Assembly (NCBI RefSeq): GCF_004912145.1
Contig: NZ_STGT01000002.1
Coordinates: 496,001-560,000, forward strand
Direction of reading: 5' to 3'
From: Peteryoungia rhizophila
Lineage (GTDB): Bacteria; Pseudomonadota; Alphaproteobacteria; Rhizobiales; Rhizobiaceae
DNA: 64,000 bases
The position numbers were made by a program, and so were the translations under genes. The stretch's first letter is position 1. The number at the start of each line of letters is the position of its first letter. Positions 55,169-63,394 of this stretch are shown here, one piece after another. The notes below the pieces were generated by a model that was given only the letters and a program-made list of their open reading frames with translations, was not told the origin of the DNA and made no database searches.

Positions 55169-56162
55169 TCTCCCTTTCATCTGGGCTGGCATCATAGCCT
55201 TCGCGGTGCTCGCCTATGTCATCCTCGATGGCTTCGATCTTGGGGTCGGGATACTCTTCCCCTTCTTTCCGGAGAAGCACGAGAAGGATCTGATGATGAA
55301 CTCGGTGGCGCCCGTCTGGGATGGCAACGAGACCTGGCTGGTGCTCGGCGGCGGAGGGCTGCTCGCGGTCTTCCCGCTCGCCTATGCCACGATCCTGCCG
55401 GCCATCTATGCCCCGATCATCCTCATGCTGCTCGGGCTGATCTTCCGCGGTGTCGCCTTCGAATATCGCTGGCGCACACAGCGGGCCGAGTATCTGTGGA
55501 ACTGGGCCTTTACCGGCGGTTCAGTGGTCGCGGCCTTCTTCCAGGGCGTGGCACTCGGGGCGCTGGTTCAGGGCATTCCGGTCGAGAACCGTGCCTATGC
55601 CGGCGGCTGGTGGGACTGGCTGACGCCGTTTTCGCTGGCGACGGGCGTGGCACTCGTCATCGGCTATGCCCTGCTCGGGGCGACATGGCTTGTGATGAAA
55701 ACCAGCGGCGACCTGTCGGAACGCGCTCGTTCCTTTGCGCTGCCGTTGTCCTTTGCCACCGTGGGCGCCATGGGCATTTTCAGCCTCTGGACCCCCTGGC
55801 TGGAACCGCTCTATTTCGAGCGCTGGTTCGGCTATCCGACGCTGATTTTTTCCGTCATCGTACCGGCCCTGGTGCTGGGCTGCCTCTACCTGATCGTAAC
55901 GGGGTTGCGGAAGGGCTATCACGCTCGGCCGTTCCTGGCGGCGCTCGGCCTCTTCGTGCTTGGTTATGCCGGGATCGGGATCAGCTTCTATCCCTACATC
56001 GTACCGTCCTCCGTGACGATCTGGGAAGCGGCGGCGCCGGATGAAAGCCTCGCCTTCCTGCTCTACGGTGCGGTCGTGCTGGTGCCGATGATCCTTGCCT
56101 ACACGGCCTATGCCTATTGGGTCTTCCGGGGAAAGCTCGATCCGGACGAGGGCTATCACTGA
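55158..56162 (+). CDS. cydB: Cytochrome bd-type quinol oxidase subunit II
   Basis: A 334-residue membrane subunit with eight or nine helices, starting MPIDLPFIWAGIIAFAVLAY and containing LDGFDLGVGILFPF and NSVAPVWDGNETWLVLGGGG, the conserved CydB motifs. It pairs with CydA to reduce oxygen without pumping. GGAGG lies five bases before its ATG, inside the cydA end. Its TGA overlaps the start of the small subunit gene (TGATG). Confidence 0.95.
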   Translation: MPIDLPFIWAGIIAFAVLAYVILDGFDLGVGILFPFFPEKHEKDLMMNSVAPVWDGNETWLVLGGGGLLAVFPLAYATILPAIYAPIILMLLGLIFRGVAFEYRWRTQRAEYLWNWAFTGGSVVAAFFQGVALGALVQGIPVENRAYAGGWWDWLTPFSLATGVALVIGYALLGATWLVMKTSGDLSERARSFALPLSFATVGAMGIFSLWTPWLEPLYFERWFGYPTLIFSVIVPALVLGCLYLIVTGLRKGYHARPFLAALGLFVLGYAGIGISFYPYIVPSSVTIWEAAAPDESLAFLLYGAVVLVPMILAYTAYAYWVFRGKLDPDEGYH

Positions 56163-56275
56163 TGGACAAGCGCCTGCTCGCCAGCCGTCTTCTCTGGTTC
56201 GTCGGCCTCTGGGCCGGCGGGGTCCTCGGCATCACTGTCGTTGGCCTGATCATCAAGTTCTGGCTCAATGGCTAA
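56162..56275 (+). CDS. DUF2474 small membrane subunit (CydX-like)
   Basis: A 37-residue protein with one helix: MDKRLLASRLLWFVGLWAGG then VLGITVVGLIIKFWL. The DUF2474 family is the third gene of many CIO-type bd oxidase operons and is presumed to stabilise the complex like CydX in E. coli. Its ATG overlaps the cydB stop (TGATG), strong evidence for coupled translation. Short but convincing by position, composition and family form. Confidence 0.85.
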   Translation: MDKRLLASRLLWFVGLWAGGVLGITVVGLIIKFWLNG

Positions 56276-56402
56276 TCCCGATCACTTGAAATTCAATGGA
56301 AATCGCCTCGCTCTCTCTTCAAAAGAGAGTGAGCGCTCTCCATATGAGGGCCAAGCCCATAAATGGGCATCGAGACTGCTTCGAGGAGGACAGGAAACAC
56401 TC

Positions 56403-57422
56403 ATGCGGCAATACGGAAAGATTTTCGCGACGCTCGCACTCGGCATGATGGTCACGCTCGTGGCCGTCGATTTCGCCGAGGCGCGCCGCGCTTCAGGCGG
56501 CTTCGGCAGCCGTGGCACACGCACCTTCAATCAGCCGGCGATCACGCGCACGGCGCCGACACCGGCCGCTCCGATCGAGCGGACGATGACGCCGCGCACC
56601 AATGCGAACCAGCCGGGTGCTGCCCAGTCGACAGCGGCGAACCAGGCAGCGCGACCGGGTGGCCTGTTCGGCGGTCTCGCCGGTGGTCTGATGGGCGGCC
56701 TGCTGCTCGGCGGTCTGTTCGGCATGCTGATGGGCACGGGCTTCGGCGGCGGCTTCGGCTTCCTCGGCCTGCTGCTTCAGAGTCTGCTGATCTTCTTCCT
56801 GATCCGCTTTGCCATGCGCATGTTCGCCAATCGTCAGGCGCCGGCTTCCGGTCCTGGCAATGCACCGGGCTTCGGAGGCTTTGGTGGCCTCGGTGGCATG
56901 GCGCGTGACAATCAGAGTGGCGACCAGCCGCGTCCGAGCTTCCAGATCCCGAAGCTGGGTGGCGGTGCCGCGGCCAGCGCGTCTGCCGCCCGTTCGGGTC
57001 CGGCTGACGAACTCGGCATCACCGAAAAGGACCTGGAGCGTTTCGAACAGCTGCTGCAGGAGATGCAGCGGGCCTATGCCGAGGAAGATTACGGCGCGCT
57101 TCGCCGGATCACGACGCCGGAAGCCATGTCCTATCTCGCCGAGGAACTGAGCGAGAACGCCACCAAGGGTGTGAAGAACACGGTGCGTGACGTGCATCTC
57201 GTCCAGGGCGATGTGTCCGAAAGCTGGGCCGAGGACAAGATGGAATATGCGACGGTGGCCATGCGCTACGAAGCGATCGACTATGTGGTCGACCGCCAGA
57301 GCGGCGACGTTGTCGAAGGGGATCCGAACACGCCGGTCGAATCGGTCGAGATCTGGACCTTCGCCCGACGTCCGTCCACTCAGTGGCAGATCTCGGCGAT
57401 CCAGGGCGCGGAACAAGCCTGA
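56403..57422 (+). CDS. Tim44-domain membrane protein
   Basis: A 339-residue protein. A signal/anchor (MRQYGKIFATLALGMMVTLV) begins, then an Ala/Pro/Gln-rich region, a Gly-rich double membrane segment at about 85-140 (GGLFGGLAGGLMGGLLLGG, FGFLGLLLQSLLIFFLIRF), and a C-terminal Tim44-like domain (about 190-335: LERFEQLLQEMQRAYAEED and YEAIDYVVDRQSGDVVEG). Mitochondrial Tim44 has this domain; bacterial TimA-like homologues are uncharacterised. AGGA lies seven bases before the ATG. Confidence 0.87.
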   Translation: MRQYGKIFATLALGMMVTLVAVDFAEARRASGGFGSRGTRTFNQPAITRTAPTPAAPIERTMTPRTNANQPGAAQSTAANQAARPGGLFGGLAGGLMGGLLLGGLFGMLMGTGFGGGFGFLGLLLQSLLIFFLIRFAMRMFANRQAPASGPGNAPGFGGFGGLGGMARDNQSGDQPRPSFQIPKLGGGAAASASAARSGPADELGITEKDLERFEQLLQEMQRAYAEEDYGALRRITTPEAMSYLAEELSENATKGVKNTVRDVHLVQGDVSESWAEDKMEYATVAMRYEAIDYVVDRQSGDVVEGDPNTPVESVEIWTFARRPSTQWQISAIQGAEQA

Positions 57423-57459
57423 CACGCCGCTTGGGGCAACCTGTGGCGACACATGTATC

Positions 57460-57485
57460 GGCCCGGCCTTTTGGCCGGGCCTTTT
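57460..57485. terminator. Bidirectional terminator between the Tim44-domain and GNAT genes
   Basis: GGCCCGGCC / GGCCGGGCC, nine perfect base pairs with a TTTT loop, followed by TTTT on the plus strand, 38 bases after the stop. Confidence 0.88.
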
Positions 57486-57489
57486 CACG

Positions 57490-57930
57490 TCAGCGGACGA
57501 GCTTGATCAGCTCGAAGGGCAGCCCGTTGTCGTCCGTCGGTCGGCGGCCGGTTTCGGCAAAGCCAAGCCGGTCGTAGAAGCGGCGGGCGCTGCCATTGAG
57601 CGTGTAGACCTCGAGCTCCAGCTGCGGGCGCAGCCTCGCGGCATGTTCTACCAGCTGCCGACCAATGCCCGTGGCATGGCAGCAGGGGTCGACAAAGAGG
57701 CCGCCGATGACCTGATCCAGCAGGCTGATGAAGCCGAGGATCTCGCCATCTCGTTGGGCGACATGGGTTTCCGCGAGCGGCAGATAGTGTTCGCCAACCA
57801 GTGCCGCCTGAGCGTCAAGCTGCTCAGCCGTGAAGAAGGGATGTCCCTTTTCTGAGGCCGCACGCCAGATGGCGACAAGGCGTGCCGTATCGTCGGGCTC
57901 GAATGCCCGGATTTCCAGTTCATGAAGCAT
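57490..57930 (-). CDS. GNAT family N-acetyltransferase
   Basis: A 146-residue acetyltransferase. EIRAFEPDDTARLVAIWRAA is the N-terminal strand-helix; the acetyl-CoA loop is VDPCCHATGIGRQLVEHA, and LEVYTLNGSARRFYDRLGF closes the fold. The acceptor is unknown. The ATG at 57930 (MLHELEIR) is chosen from family start; the frame is open to 57999. It converges on the Tim44-domain gene across the shared terminator. Confidence 0.9.
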   Translation of the reverse strand: MLHELEIRAFEPDDTARLVAIWRAASEKGHPFFTAEQLDAQAALVGEHYLPLAETHVAQRDGEILGFISLLDQVIGGLFVDPCCHATGIGRQLVEHAARLRPQLELEVYTLNGSARRFYDRLGFAETGRRPTDDNGLPFELIKLVR

Positions 57931-58105
57931 GATTATTCCGTCGGTTAAATTATTGATGCGCAAGCGACAGCGTTCGGCTGTCGAGCCGTTTTCCCACAAG
58001 GGGGTCAGGGGCTTTGCTACTGCGCATCAATCTCCTTTTTGCCGACGGCGCTAATCTAACGCGCGCAATGTCCTGCTTCAAGTGATGCTTGTGGAGTGGC
58101 TCCAC

Positions 58106-58690
58106 TCAGCCCGGGCACTGCTGCAGCTGCTTGGCGTAAGTATAGGTAATGTCGGTGAATCGTTTCGCGCCCCTGAGCGCCTCGGGTCGCTTGTTGTACG
58201 CGCCGCGCAGATAGCCGGTGTGGCCGGAATGATAAGCGAGATAGAGCTTGTAGGGGTCGTTCAAGGGGATGTTGACCTTCGTCGCGCTCTCGCGGTGATA
58301 CCAGCCGATGAAACGGATGGCGTCGGCGAAATCGGTGCGGCGGGCGCCCCAGCGGCCGGTTTCGCGCTGGTAACGTTCCCAGGTACCGTCAAGGGCCTGG
58401 GAATAGCCATAGGCGGTCGACTGGCGCTTGCCGGGGAAGAAGCCGAGGATCTTCTTGCGCGGCGGCTTGGCGTTGTGGCGGAAACTCGATTCCGTGTAGA
58501 TTGTCGCCATCAGGATCGGAACCGGCACGCCGTATTCGCGCTCGGTGGCAACAGCGGCGCGGCGCCAGTTGTTGAACAGCCCGTTGCGCTGCTCGAAGAT
58601 CGCGCAGGCATTGCGGGTCTGGGATGGCGGCTTGGCACAGGCCGACAGCATCAGCATGACGCCGAGGGCGGATATGAGAGCGGTACGCAT
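58106..58690 (-). CDS. Lipoprotein lytic transglycosylase (SLT-like)
   Basis: A 194-residue outer-membrane-type lipoprotein: lipobox LMLSAC with Cys18 after a short signal peptide. The goose-lysozyme-like SLT domain follows, with Glu67 in MATIYTESSFRHNA as the likely catalytic acid, then STAYGYSQALDGTWERYQ and the YHSGHTGYLRGAY loop. It would cleave glycan strands with 1,6-anhydro formation. Some members of this lipoprotein group are annotated only as hypothetical; the E-S-S pattern supports activity. Confidence 0.87.
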   Translation of the reverse strand: MRTALISALGVMLMLSACAKPPSQTRNACAIFEQRNGLFNNWRRAAVATEREYGVPVPILMATIYTESSFRHNAKPPRKKILGFFPGKRQSTAYGYSQALDGTWERYQRETGRWGARRTDFADAIRFIGWYHRESATKVNIPLNDPYKLYLAYHSGHTGYLRGAYNKRPEALRGAKRFTDITYTYAKQLQQCPG

Positions 58691-58961
58691 GACAAAACCT
58701 CGCTACAGGCCGTCCATCCTATTCATTATAATTTAACGAAAGGTTTTCCCTTCGGCCCCCTGATCTCGCACCCCCTGATCCGGGGTGGGGCTCGTCGTCG
58801 AGGGGCGGCGGCGAGCGCTCGCCCAAATAGAATCAGCCGTTGACGTCGGTCGCATTTGCCACCAGTCTGCCGGGCGATCGCAGGGCAGCGAGGAGGAACG
58901 GTTGCGTTCTTGCCCGGCGATCGCAGGTGGACGGATGTCCGGGAGCGAGGATTTTCACAGC

Positions 58962-60062
58962 ATGCAGCAGGTCGGCATCGGCATCATCGGATGCGGCAAT
59001 ATTTCAGGCGCTTATCTCAAGGCGCTCCAGCATTTTCCCATTCTCAAGGTCTGCGGCATCGCCGATCTCAACACTTCCCTGGCTGAAACTAGGGCCGCGG
59101 AATTCGGCGTGCCGGCGCGCACCATCGACGAACTGCATGCCGATCCCGATGTTGCCATTATCGTCAACCTGACGATCCCCAAGGCGCATGTCGAGGTGGG
59201 GCTGAAGGCACTCGCCGCCGGCAAACATGTCTATTCGGAAAAGCCGCTCGGCGTGACCTTTGCCGAGGGCAAGCGGCTCGTCGAGACAGCAAAGTCCCTC
59301 AACCTGCGTGTCGGCTCAGCCCCCGATACCTTTCTCGGCGGCGCGCATCAGACGGCGCGCGGGCTGATCGACCAGGGCGTGATCGGCCAGCCGATCGGCG
59401 GCACGGCTTATTTTATGTGCCCGGGTCACGAGCGATGGCATCCCAATCCGGATTTCTACTACGAGGCCGGTGGCGGGCCGATGCTCGACATGGGGCCCTA
59501 TTACATCACAGATCTCGTCAATCTCTTCGGCCCGGTCGAGAAGGTGGCGGGCTTTGCCACCAAGGTGCGGAATGAGAGAAAGATCGGCAGCGAGCCGCGA
59601 CGGGGCGAGACGATCCCCGTGCAGGTGCCGACCCATGTCGCAGGGCTGATGTCCTTTGCCAATGGCGCGGTGGTGCAGATTTCGATGAGCTTCGATGTCG
59701 CCGCGCACTGGCACAAGCCGCTCGAGGTCTATGGCACCGAGGGCACGCTGATCGTGCCGGATCCCAATCATTTCGGCGGCGATGTCTTCGTCCTGCCGCT
59801 GACGGGCGAGGCGCAAGGCAAGCCCGTGACGCTGCCTTATTCTGAGGGGAACTGGCGCTCGCTCGGCGTCGCCGACATGGCGCACGCCATCCTGTCCGAT
59901 CGCCCGCACCGGGCAAACGGCGATCTGGCGCTGCATGTGCTCGAAGTCATGGAAGCCTTCCAGATGGCCTCCGACCGGGGCGAGACGGTCACCATCACCA
60001 CCAGCGTAGAGCGGCCGGCGCCGCTTGAACAGTCGCTCATTGATGGCCTGATCGGCCGCTGA
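58962..60062 (+). CDS. Gfo/Idh/MocA family oxidoreductase
   Basis: A 366-residue NAD(P)-dependent sugar dehydrogenase. The Rossmann motif GIGIIGCGNISGAYLKAL starts near residue 5, the EKPLGVTF motif near 93 carries the catalytic Lys, and the C-terminal domain continues through PMLDMGPYYITDLVNLFGPV. It pairs with a ThuA-family gene 22 bases downstream, the combination found at ends of sugar-uptake clusters such as trehalose use in Sinorhizobium (ThuA/ThuB), but no transporter genes lie here. An alternative ATG at 58935 is possible. Confidence 0.92.
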   Translation: MQQVGIGIIGCGNISGAYLKALQHFPILKVCGIADLNTSLAETRAAEFGVPARTIDELHADPDVAIIVNLTIPKAHVEVGLKALAAGKHVYSEKPLGVTFAEGKRLVETAKSLNLRVGSAPDTFLGGAHQTARGLIDQGVIGQPIGGTAYFMCPGHERWHPNPDFYYEAGGGPMLDMGPYYITDLVNLFGPVEKVAGFATKVRNERKIGSEPRRGETIPVQVPTHVAGLMSFANGAVVQISMSFDVAAHWHKPLEVYGTEGTLIVPDPNHFGGDVFVLPLTGEAQGKPVTLPYSEGNWRSLGVADMAHAILSDRPHRANGDLALHVLEVMEAFQMASDRGETVTITTSVERPAPLEQSLIDGLIGR

Positions 60063-60084
60063 AGACAACAACAGGGAAGTTCAC

Positions 60085-60726
60085 ATGCGTCAGGTTCTGA
60101 TTTGCTGGGGCGGCTGGGATGGACACCAGCCCGAACAATGCGCGGCCGTCGTCTCCGACATGTTGCAGGCGGAGGGCTTTTCCGTCCGCGTCGAAGCGGG
60201 CACGGAGGCCTTTGCCGATCCCGCGATCCGCGACTACAGCCTCATCGTGCCGATGCTGACGATGACCAAGATCGAAAAGCCTGAAATCGAGAACCTGGAG
60301 CTCGCCATCCGCGGCGGCGTCGGCCTCGGCGGCTTCCACGGCCAGGCGGGCGACAGTTTTCGCGATTGCGTCCAGTATCAATACATGATCGGCGGCCAGT
60401 GGGTCGCCCATCCCGGCAATATCTATGATTACACGGTCGAGATCACGAAGCCGCACGACCCGCTCGTCTCCGGCGTCAGTGATTTCCCCTATCGCTCCGA
60501 GCAGTATTACATGCATGTCGACCCCAACAACGAGGTGCTGGCAACGACCACCTTTACCGGCGAGCACGATGCCTGGATCGACGGGCATGTGATGCCGGTC
60601 GTCTGGAAGCGCCGCCACGGGCAGGGCAGGGTGTTCTATTCCTCGCTCGGCCATCAGGCGGCGGAGTTCGAGGTGCCACAGATGCGGGAGATTGTGAGAC
60701 GGGGATTGGTCTGGGCGGCTAGGTGA
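60085..60726 (+). CDS. ThuA-domain protein
   Basis: A 213-residue protein of the ThuA/trehalose-utilisation family, a class-I-glutamine-amidotransferase-like fold: VLICWGGWDGHQPEQCAAVV, IVPMLTMTKIEKPEIENLEL, GGFHGQAGDSFRDCVQYQYM and GRVFYSSLGHQAAEFEVPQM. The GGFHG element carries the conserved His. It is the second gene after the MocA-type dehydrogenase (GGGAA before its ATG) and likely acts on the same sugar derivative, 3-keto-type by analogy with ThuB. Confidence 0.9.
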   Translation: MRQVLICWGGWDGHQPEQCAAVVSDMLQAEGFSVRVEAGTEAFADPAIRDYSLIVPMLTMTKIEKPEIENLELAIRGGVGLGGFHGQAGDSFRDCVQYQYMIGGQWVAHPGNIYDYTVEITKPHDPLVSGVSDFPYRSEQYYMHVDPNNEVLATTTFTGEHDAWIDGHVMPVVWKRRHGQGRVFYSSLGHQAAEFEVPQMREIVRRGLVWAAR

Positions 60727-60734
60727 GTGGGCGA

Positions 60735-60833
60735 CTAGCCGATCATCCAAACCCGGATGCCGGTCCAGTTATTGAGGATGACGATGACGGCTATCGCGAT
60801 CGATCCTGCTCACGCAAAAAGACGCCAGTTCAT
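60735..60833 (-). pseudogene. Broken small membrane-protein reading frame
   Basis: In one frame the sequence reads MNWRLFA, an in-frame TGA, then AGSIAIAVIVILNNWTGI and a tail RVWMIG before TAG. The second part has the look of a conserved C-terminal membrane helix, but it has no start codon or ribosome site of its own. It abuts the AT-rich gene at 60838, and so may be the remnant of a small gene cut by that insertion. Alternatively it is chance open frame; evidence is compositional. Confidence 0.35.
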
Positions 60834-60837
60834 GCGC

Positions 60838-61524
60838 TCAAACTACCTTCCATTGTGTCAGTGCTTTCTCAAGCTGTTCACTCAGTTCGACAATCAGAAT
60901 GCTGTTGTTGCCAACTAGCCATTCGAGTTGATCGTCGGTCGGGGAGAACTCGGGAGCGAAACGCTCCTCCTTGGATGGAGATAGCCAGTGGAATTGATCG
61001 CAGGCGTTTTGAAGTTCAACGCAGGGTGCGATTAGTGATGGCTCAAGCAGGTATTTTGCGTCAATCCAGTCTTGGTCAGAAAATGCTTTATTCAGTTTAG
61101 CAACGAAGGTGAGCGCGTTGTTATAACGTATGGTTACCGTTTTGGGCCTTTCCGCTCGAATCTCAGCGACGTTTCTTTGCGTGAAGTAGCTGCAGAATGA
61201 CTTAGCATTCGAGATATTTTCCAGGATGTGATTTTTAGCGCGGAGCAACACGCGTTTGTCGCGGAAAACTGTGGCTTCAATGATTTGATCATGCCGTGTC
61301 TGTGCAGCCTGATCCGCTTTCTCCATTGTTGAAACCGTCCACCATGCAGCGAACACAGCTAAAAAACCGCCTATGATCGTCTGGAAGTCCAGAACAAAGT
61401 TTCGCCAAGGGTCTCCTCCGCTTTGACCTTGGACCAATCGTACTTCGCCAAATATAGCAGGCAGCAGGATCGCGGATATCAAAACAATCAAGATAAGGAT
61501 CTTAACTGCGTTGCTACGGTGCAT
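60838..61524 (-). CDS. Orphan membrane protein, probable acquired gene
   Basis: A 228-residue protein with two N-terminal membrane helices (VKILILIVLISAILLPAIF and FQTIIGGFLAVFAAWWTVST) separated by a short loop, then a soluble helical domain with no recognised motif. The nucleotide composition is AT-rich and codon bias weaker than its neighbours. Proteins of this general two-helix form are common in islands and prophages and I know of no function. It lies between the ThuA gene and tRNA-Met, with a 15-base palindrome downstream of its promoter region (61730-61744). Confidence 0.72.
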   Translation of the reverse strand: MHRSNAVKILILIVLISAILLPAIFGEVRLVQGQSGGDPWRNFVLDFQTIIGGFLAVFAAWWTVSTMEKADQAAQTRHDQIIEATVFRDKRVLLRAKNHILENISNAKSFCSYFTQRNVAEIRAERPKTVTIRYNNALTFVAKLNKAFSDQDWIDAKYLLEPSLIAPCVELQNACDQFHWLSPSKEERFAPEFSPTDDQLEWLVGNNSILIVELSEQLEKALTQWKVV

Positions 61525-61729
61525 GCTTTTACCTTGTTGACGTGTGGCCTCAGAAACACCCGATCATTGATTGATGGTGTTTGCAAGGGAGTGAACCGCA
61601 GTTCACGTGGCCAAGCCTCCTCAACAGCTACCAGTCAAGTTGCGAGCAAACACTGCAGGCGCAATGAAAATACTTAAACGGGCAACGCGAATTTCGCCTG
61701 ATAAGCACAAGATCAGCAGAATGAAAATT

Positions 61730-61744
61730 CGGTTAGTCTAACCG
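61730..61744. repeat. Fifteen-base palindrome near tRNA-Met
   Basis: CGGTTAG-T-CTAACCG: seven-base perfect arms, in the AT-rich gap between the orphan gene and tRNA-Met. Possibly an operator or a recombination site remnant. Confidence 0.4.
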
Positions 61745-61783
61745 TTTCAATCGCGATTTATTTGGTATTATATTTTAAGCTTT

Positions 61784-61860
61784 TGGTAGCGGGAGGCGGA
61801 CTTGAACCGCCGACCTTGGGGTTATGAATCCCACGCTCTAACCACCTGAGCTATCCCGCC
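61784..61860 (-). tRNA. tRNA-Met (CAU), elongator type
   Basis: Seventy-seven bases with a complete cloverleaf: acceptor GGCGGGA / TCCCGCT, D-arm GCTCAGGTGGTTAGAGC, anticodon loop TTCATAA (anticodon CAU), T-arm GGCGGTTCAAGTCCGCC and an encoded CCA end. The anticodon stem and acceptor fit elongator tRNA-Met rather than the initiator (the initiator's mismatched first pair and GGG/CCC anticodon stem are absent) or the Ile2 tRNA. Confidence 0.93.
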
Positions 61861-62018
61861 ACACATTCGGAAACCTGATGGGCCGTGGCAGCCCGTCCGA
61901 AGCGATGGGCGGCTTATAAGGCGAGGCTCCGATCAAAGTCAAGCGCGGTTTGGCCAAAAACAGTGTGGCTTTCCACCGGCTTGAGCTAAGACCTTGCACG
62001 CGCCCCGAAAGCTAGGCC

Positions 62019-63215
62019 TCAGGCCGCGACAGGGCTTGCTAGAAGCGCCTTCAGCGAGGCTTCCGCTGTCCCTGAGCGTTCCGAGCGCTCGATGAAGCCG
62101 CCGCCATAGACGCGGGCGTCGGCGCCGGTTGCCGAATAGAGCACGCAGGCCTGGCCTGGGGCGACGCCGGCTTCGCCGATTTCGAGATCGACATAGACGC
62201 CGCGGTCGTCGGCATGCAGCACGGCCGGGGTCGGTGGGCGGGTGGAGCGGACCTTGGCGAAGCAGGCGAGGCCGTCTGCCGCATCTTCCGCCAATGTCCG
62301 GTCGCCGATCCAGTTGATATCACGCAGATAGACGCGGTGGGTTTCCAGCGCTTCCTTCGGGCCGACGATCACGCGGCGCGAGCGGGCGTCGAGATAGATG
62401 ACATAGAGCGGTTCGCCGGTGGCGACGCCCAGACCCTTCCGCTGGCCGATCGTGTAATGCAGGATGCCTTCGTGGTTGCCCAGCACGCGGCCGTCGAGAT
62501 GCACGATGTCACCGGCCAGCGCTGCATTCGGCTTCAGCTTGTTGATGACGTCGGCATATTTGCCCTGCGGCACGAAACAGATGTCCTGGCTGTCGGCCTT
62601 CTGGGCGACGACGAGGCCCATGTCTTCAGCAAGCTTGCGAGTTTCCGCCTTCGACATGGCGCCGAGCGGGAAGCGCAGATAGTCGATCTGCTCCTGGGTC
62701 GTGGCAAAGAGGAAGTAGCTCTGGTCGCGCTCGCTATCGATCGGGCGGAAGAGGGCCCGGTGGCCGGGATCGTTCGGGAGCGGCACCGACTTCGAGCGGA
62801 TGTAATGGCCGGTCGCCAGCGCATCGGCGCCGAGTTCCTTTGCGGTTGCCAGGAGATCGGCGAACTTGACCGTCTGGTTGCAGGCCACGCAGGGGATCGG
62901 CGTTTCGCCGGCGACATAGCTTTCCATGAACGGGTTGATCACGGTGTCGCGGAAACGCTGTTCGTAGTCGAGCACGTAATGGGGGATGCCGAGCGTTTCG
63001 CAGACGCGGCGGGCATCGTCGATATCCTGGCCGGCGCAGCAGGAGCCGGCGCGGTGGACGGCGGCGCCATGATCGTAAAGCTGCAGCGTGATGCCGAGGA
63101 CGTCATAACCCTCGCGCTTCAGGATGCCGGCGACGACGGAGGAATCCACGCCGCCCGACATGGCGACGACAACGCGCGTATCTTCCGGTCTCTTGTCAAA
63201 ATCCAGCGTGTTCAC
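62019..63215 (-). CDS. mnmA: tRNA-specific 2-thiouridylase MnmA
   Basis: A 398-residue enzyme that thiolates U34 of Glu, Gln and Lys tRNAs. The PP-loop is [14 protein letters not shown] (SGGVDS at 20-25); the catalytic cysteines lie in [12 protein letters not shown] and in [12 protein letters not shown], and GHYIRSKSV and [18 protein letters not shown] complete the pattern. Active-site disulfide cysteines are both present. It is monocistronic, diverging from the epimerase gene; a stem CCCCC / GGGGG at 63253-63268 lies between them. Confidence 0.96.
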   Translation of the reverse strand: MNTLDFDKRPEDTRVVVAMSGGVDSSVVAGILKREGYDVLGITLQLYDHGAAVHRAGSCCAGQDIDDARRVCETLGIPHYVLDYEQRFRDTVINPFMESYVAGETPIPCVACNQTVKFADLLATAKELGADALATGHYIRSKSVPLPNDPGHRALFRPIDSERDQSYFLFATTQEQIDYLRFPLGAMSKAETRKLAEDMGLVVAQKADSQDICFVPQGKYADVINKLKPNAALAGDIVHLDGRVLGNHEGILHYTIGQRKGLGVATGEPLYVIYLDARSRRVIVGPKEALETHRVYLRDINWIGDRTLAEDAADGLACFAKVRSTRPPTPAVLHADDRGVYVDLEIGEAGVAPGQACVLYSATGADARVYGGGFIERSERSGTAEASLKALLASPVAA

Positions 63216-63394
63216 GGGCTTCGTCTCTGTGCTTCATGCGACCGTATCATGTCCCCCGCTTTAGGGGGGCTGGCCAAGCGTTGCGGGGCTTTTCACCCAC
63301 GGCGGCTGCCGGTCTGATTGTTGACGGATATAGAAAGGATTGCTTGTTCATGCAAGAGCAGCGATTCGCGGGGTGTCCCGCAGGGGAGACGACT

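Noticed and set aside
60735..60833. TGA in the broken small frame as selenocysteine or read-through codon
   Set aside because: No SECIS-like hairpin or selenocysteine machinery is visible and the second part lacks a start; decay or chance is simpler.
63253..63268. CCCCC/GGGGG stem between mnmA and the epimerase gene as a riboswitch
   Set aside because: Five base pairs with a six-base loop only; no conserved pattern or expected ligand.
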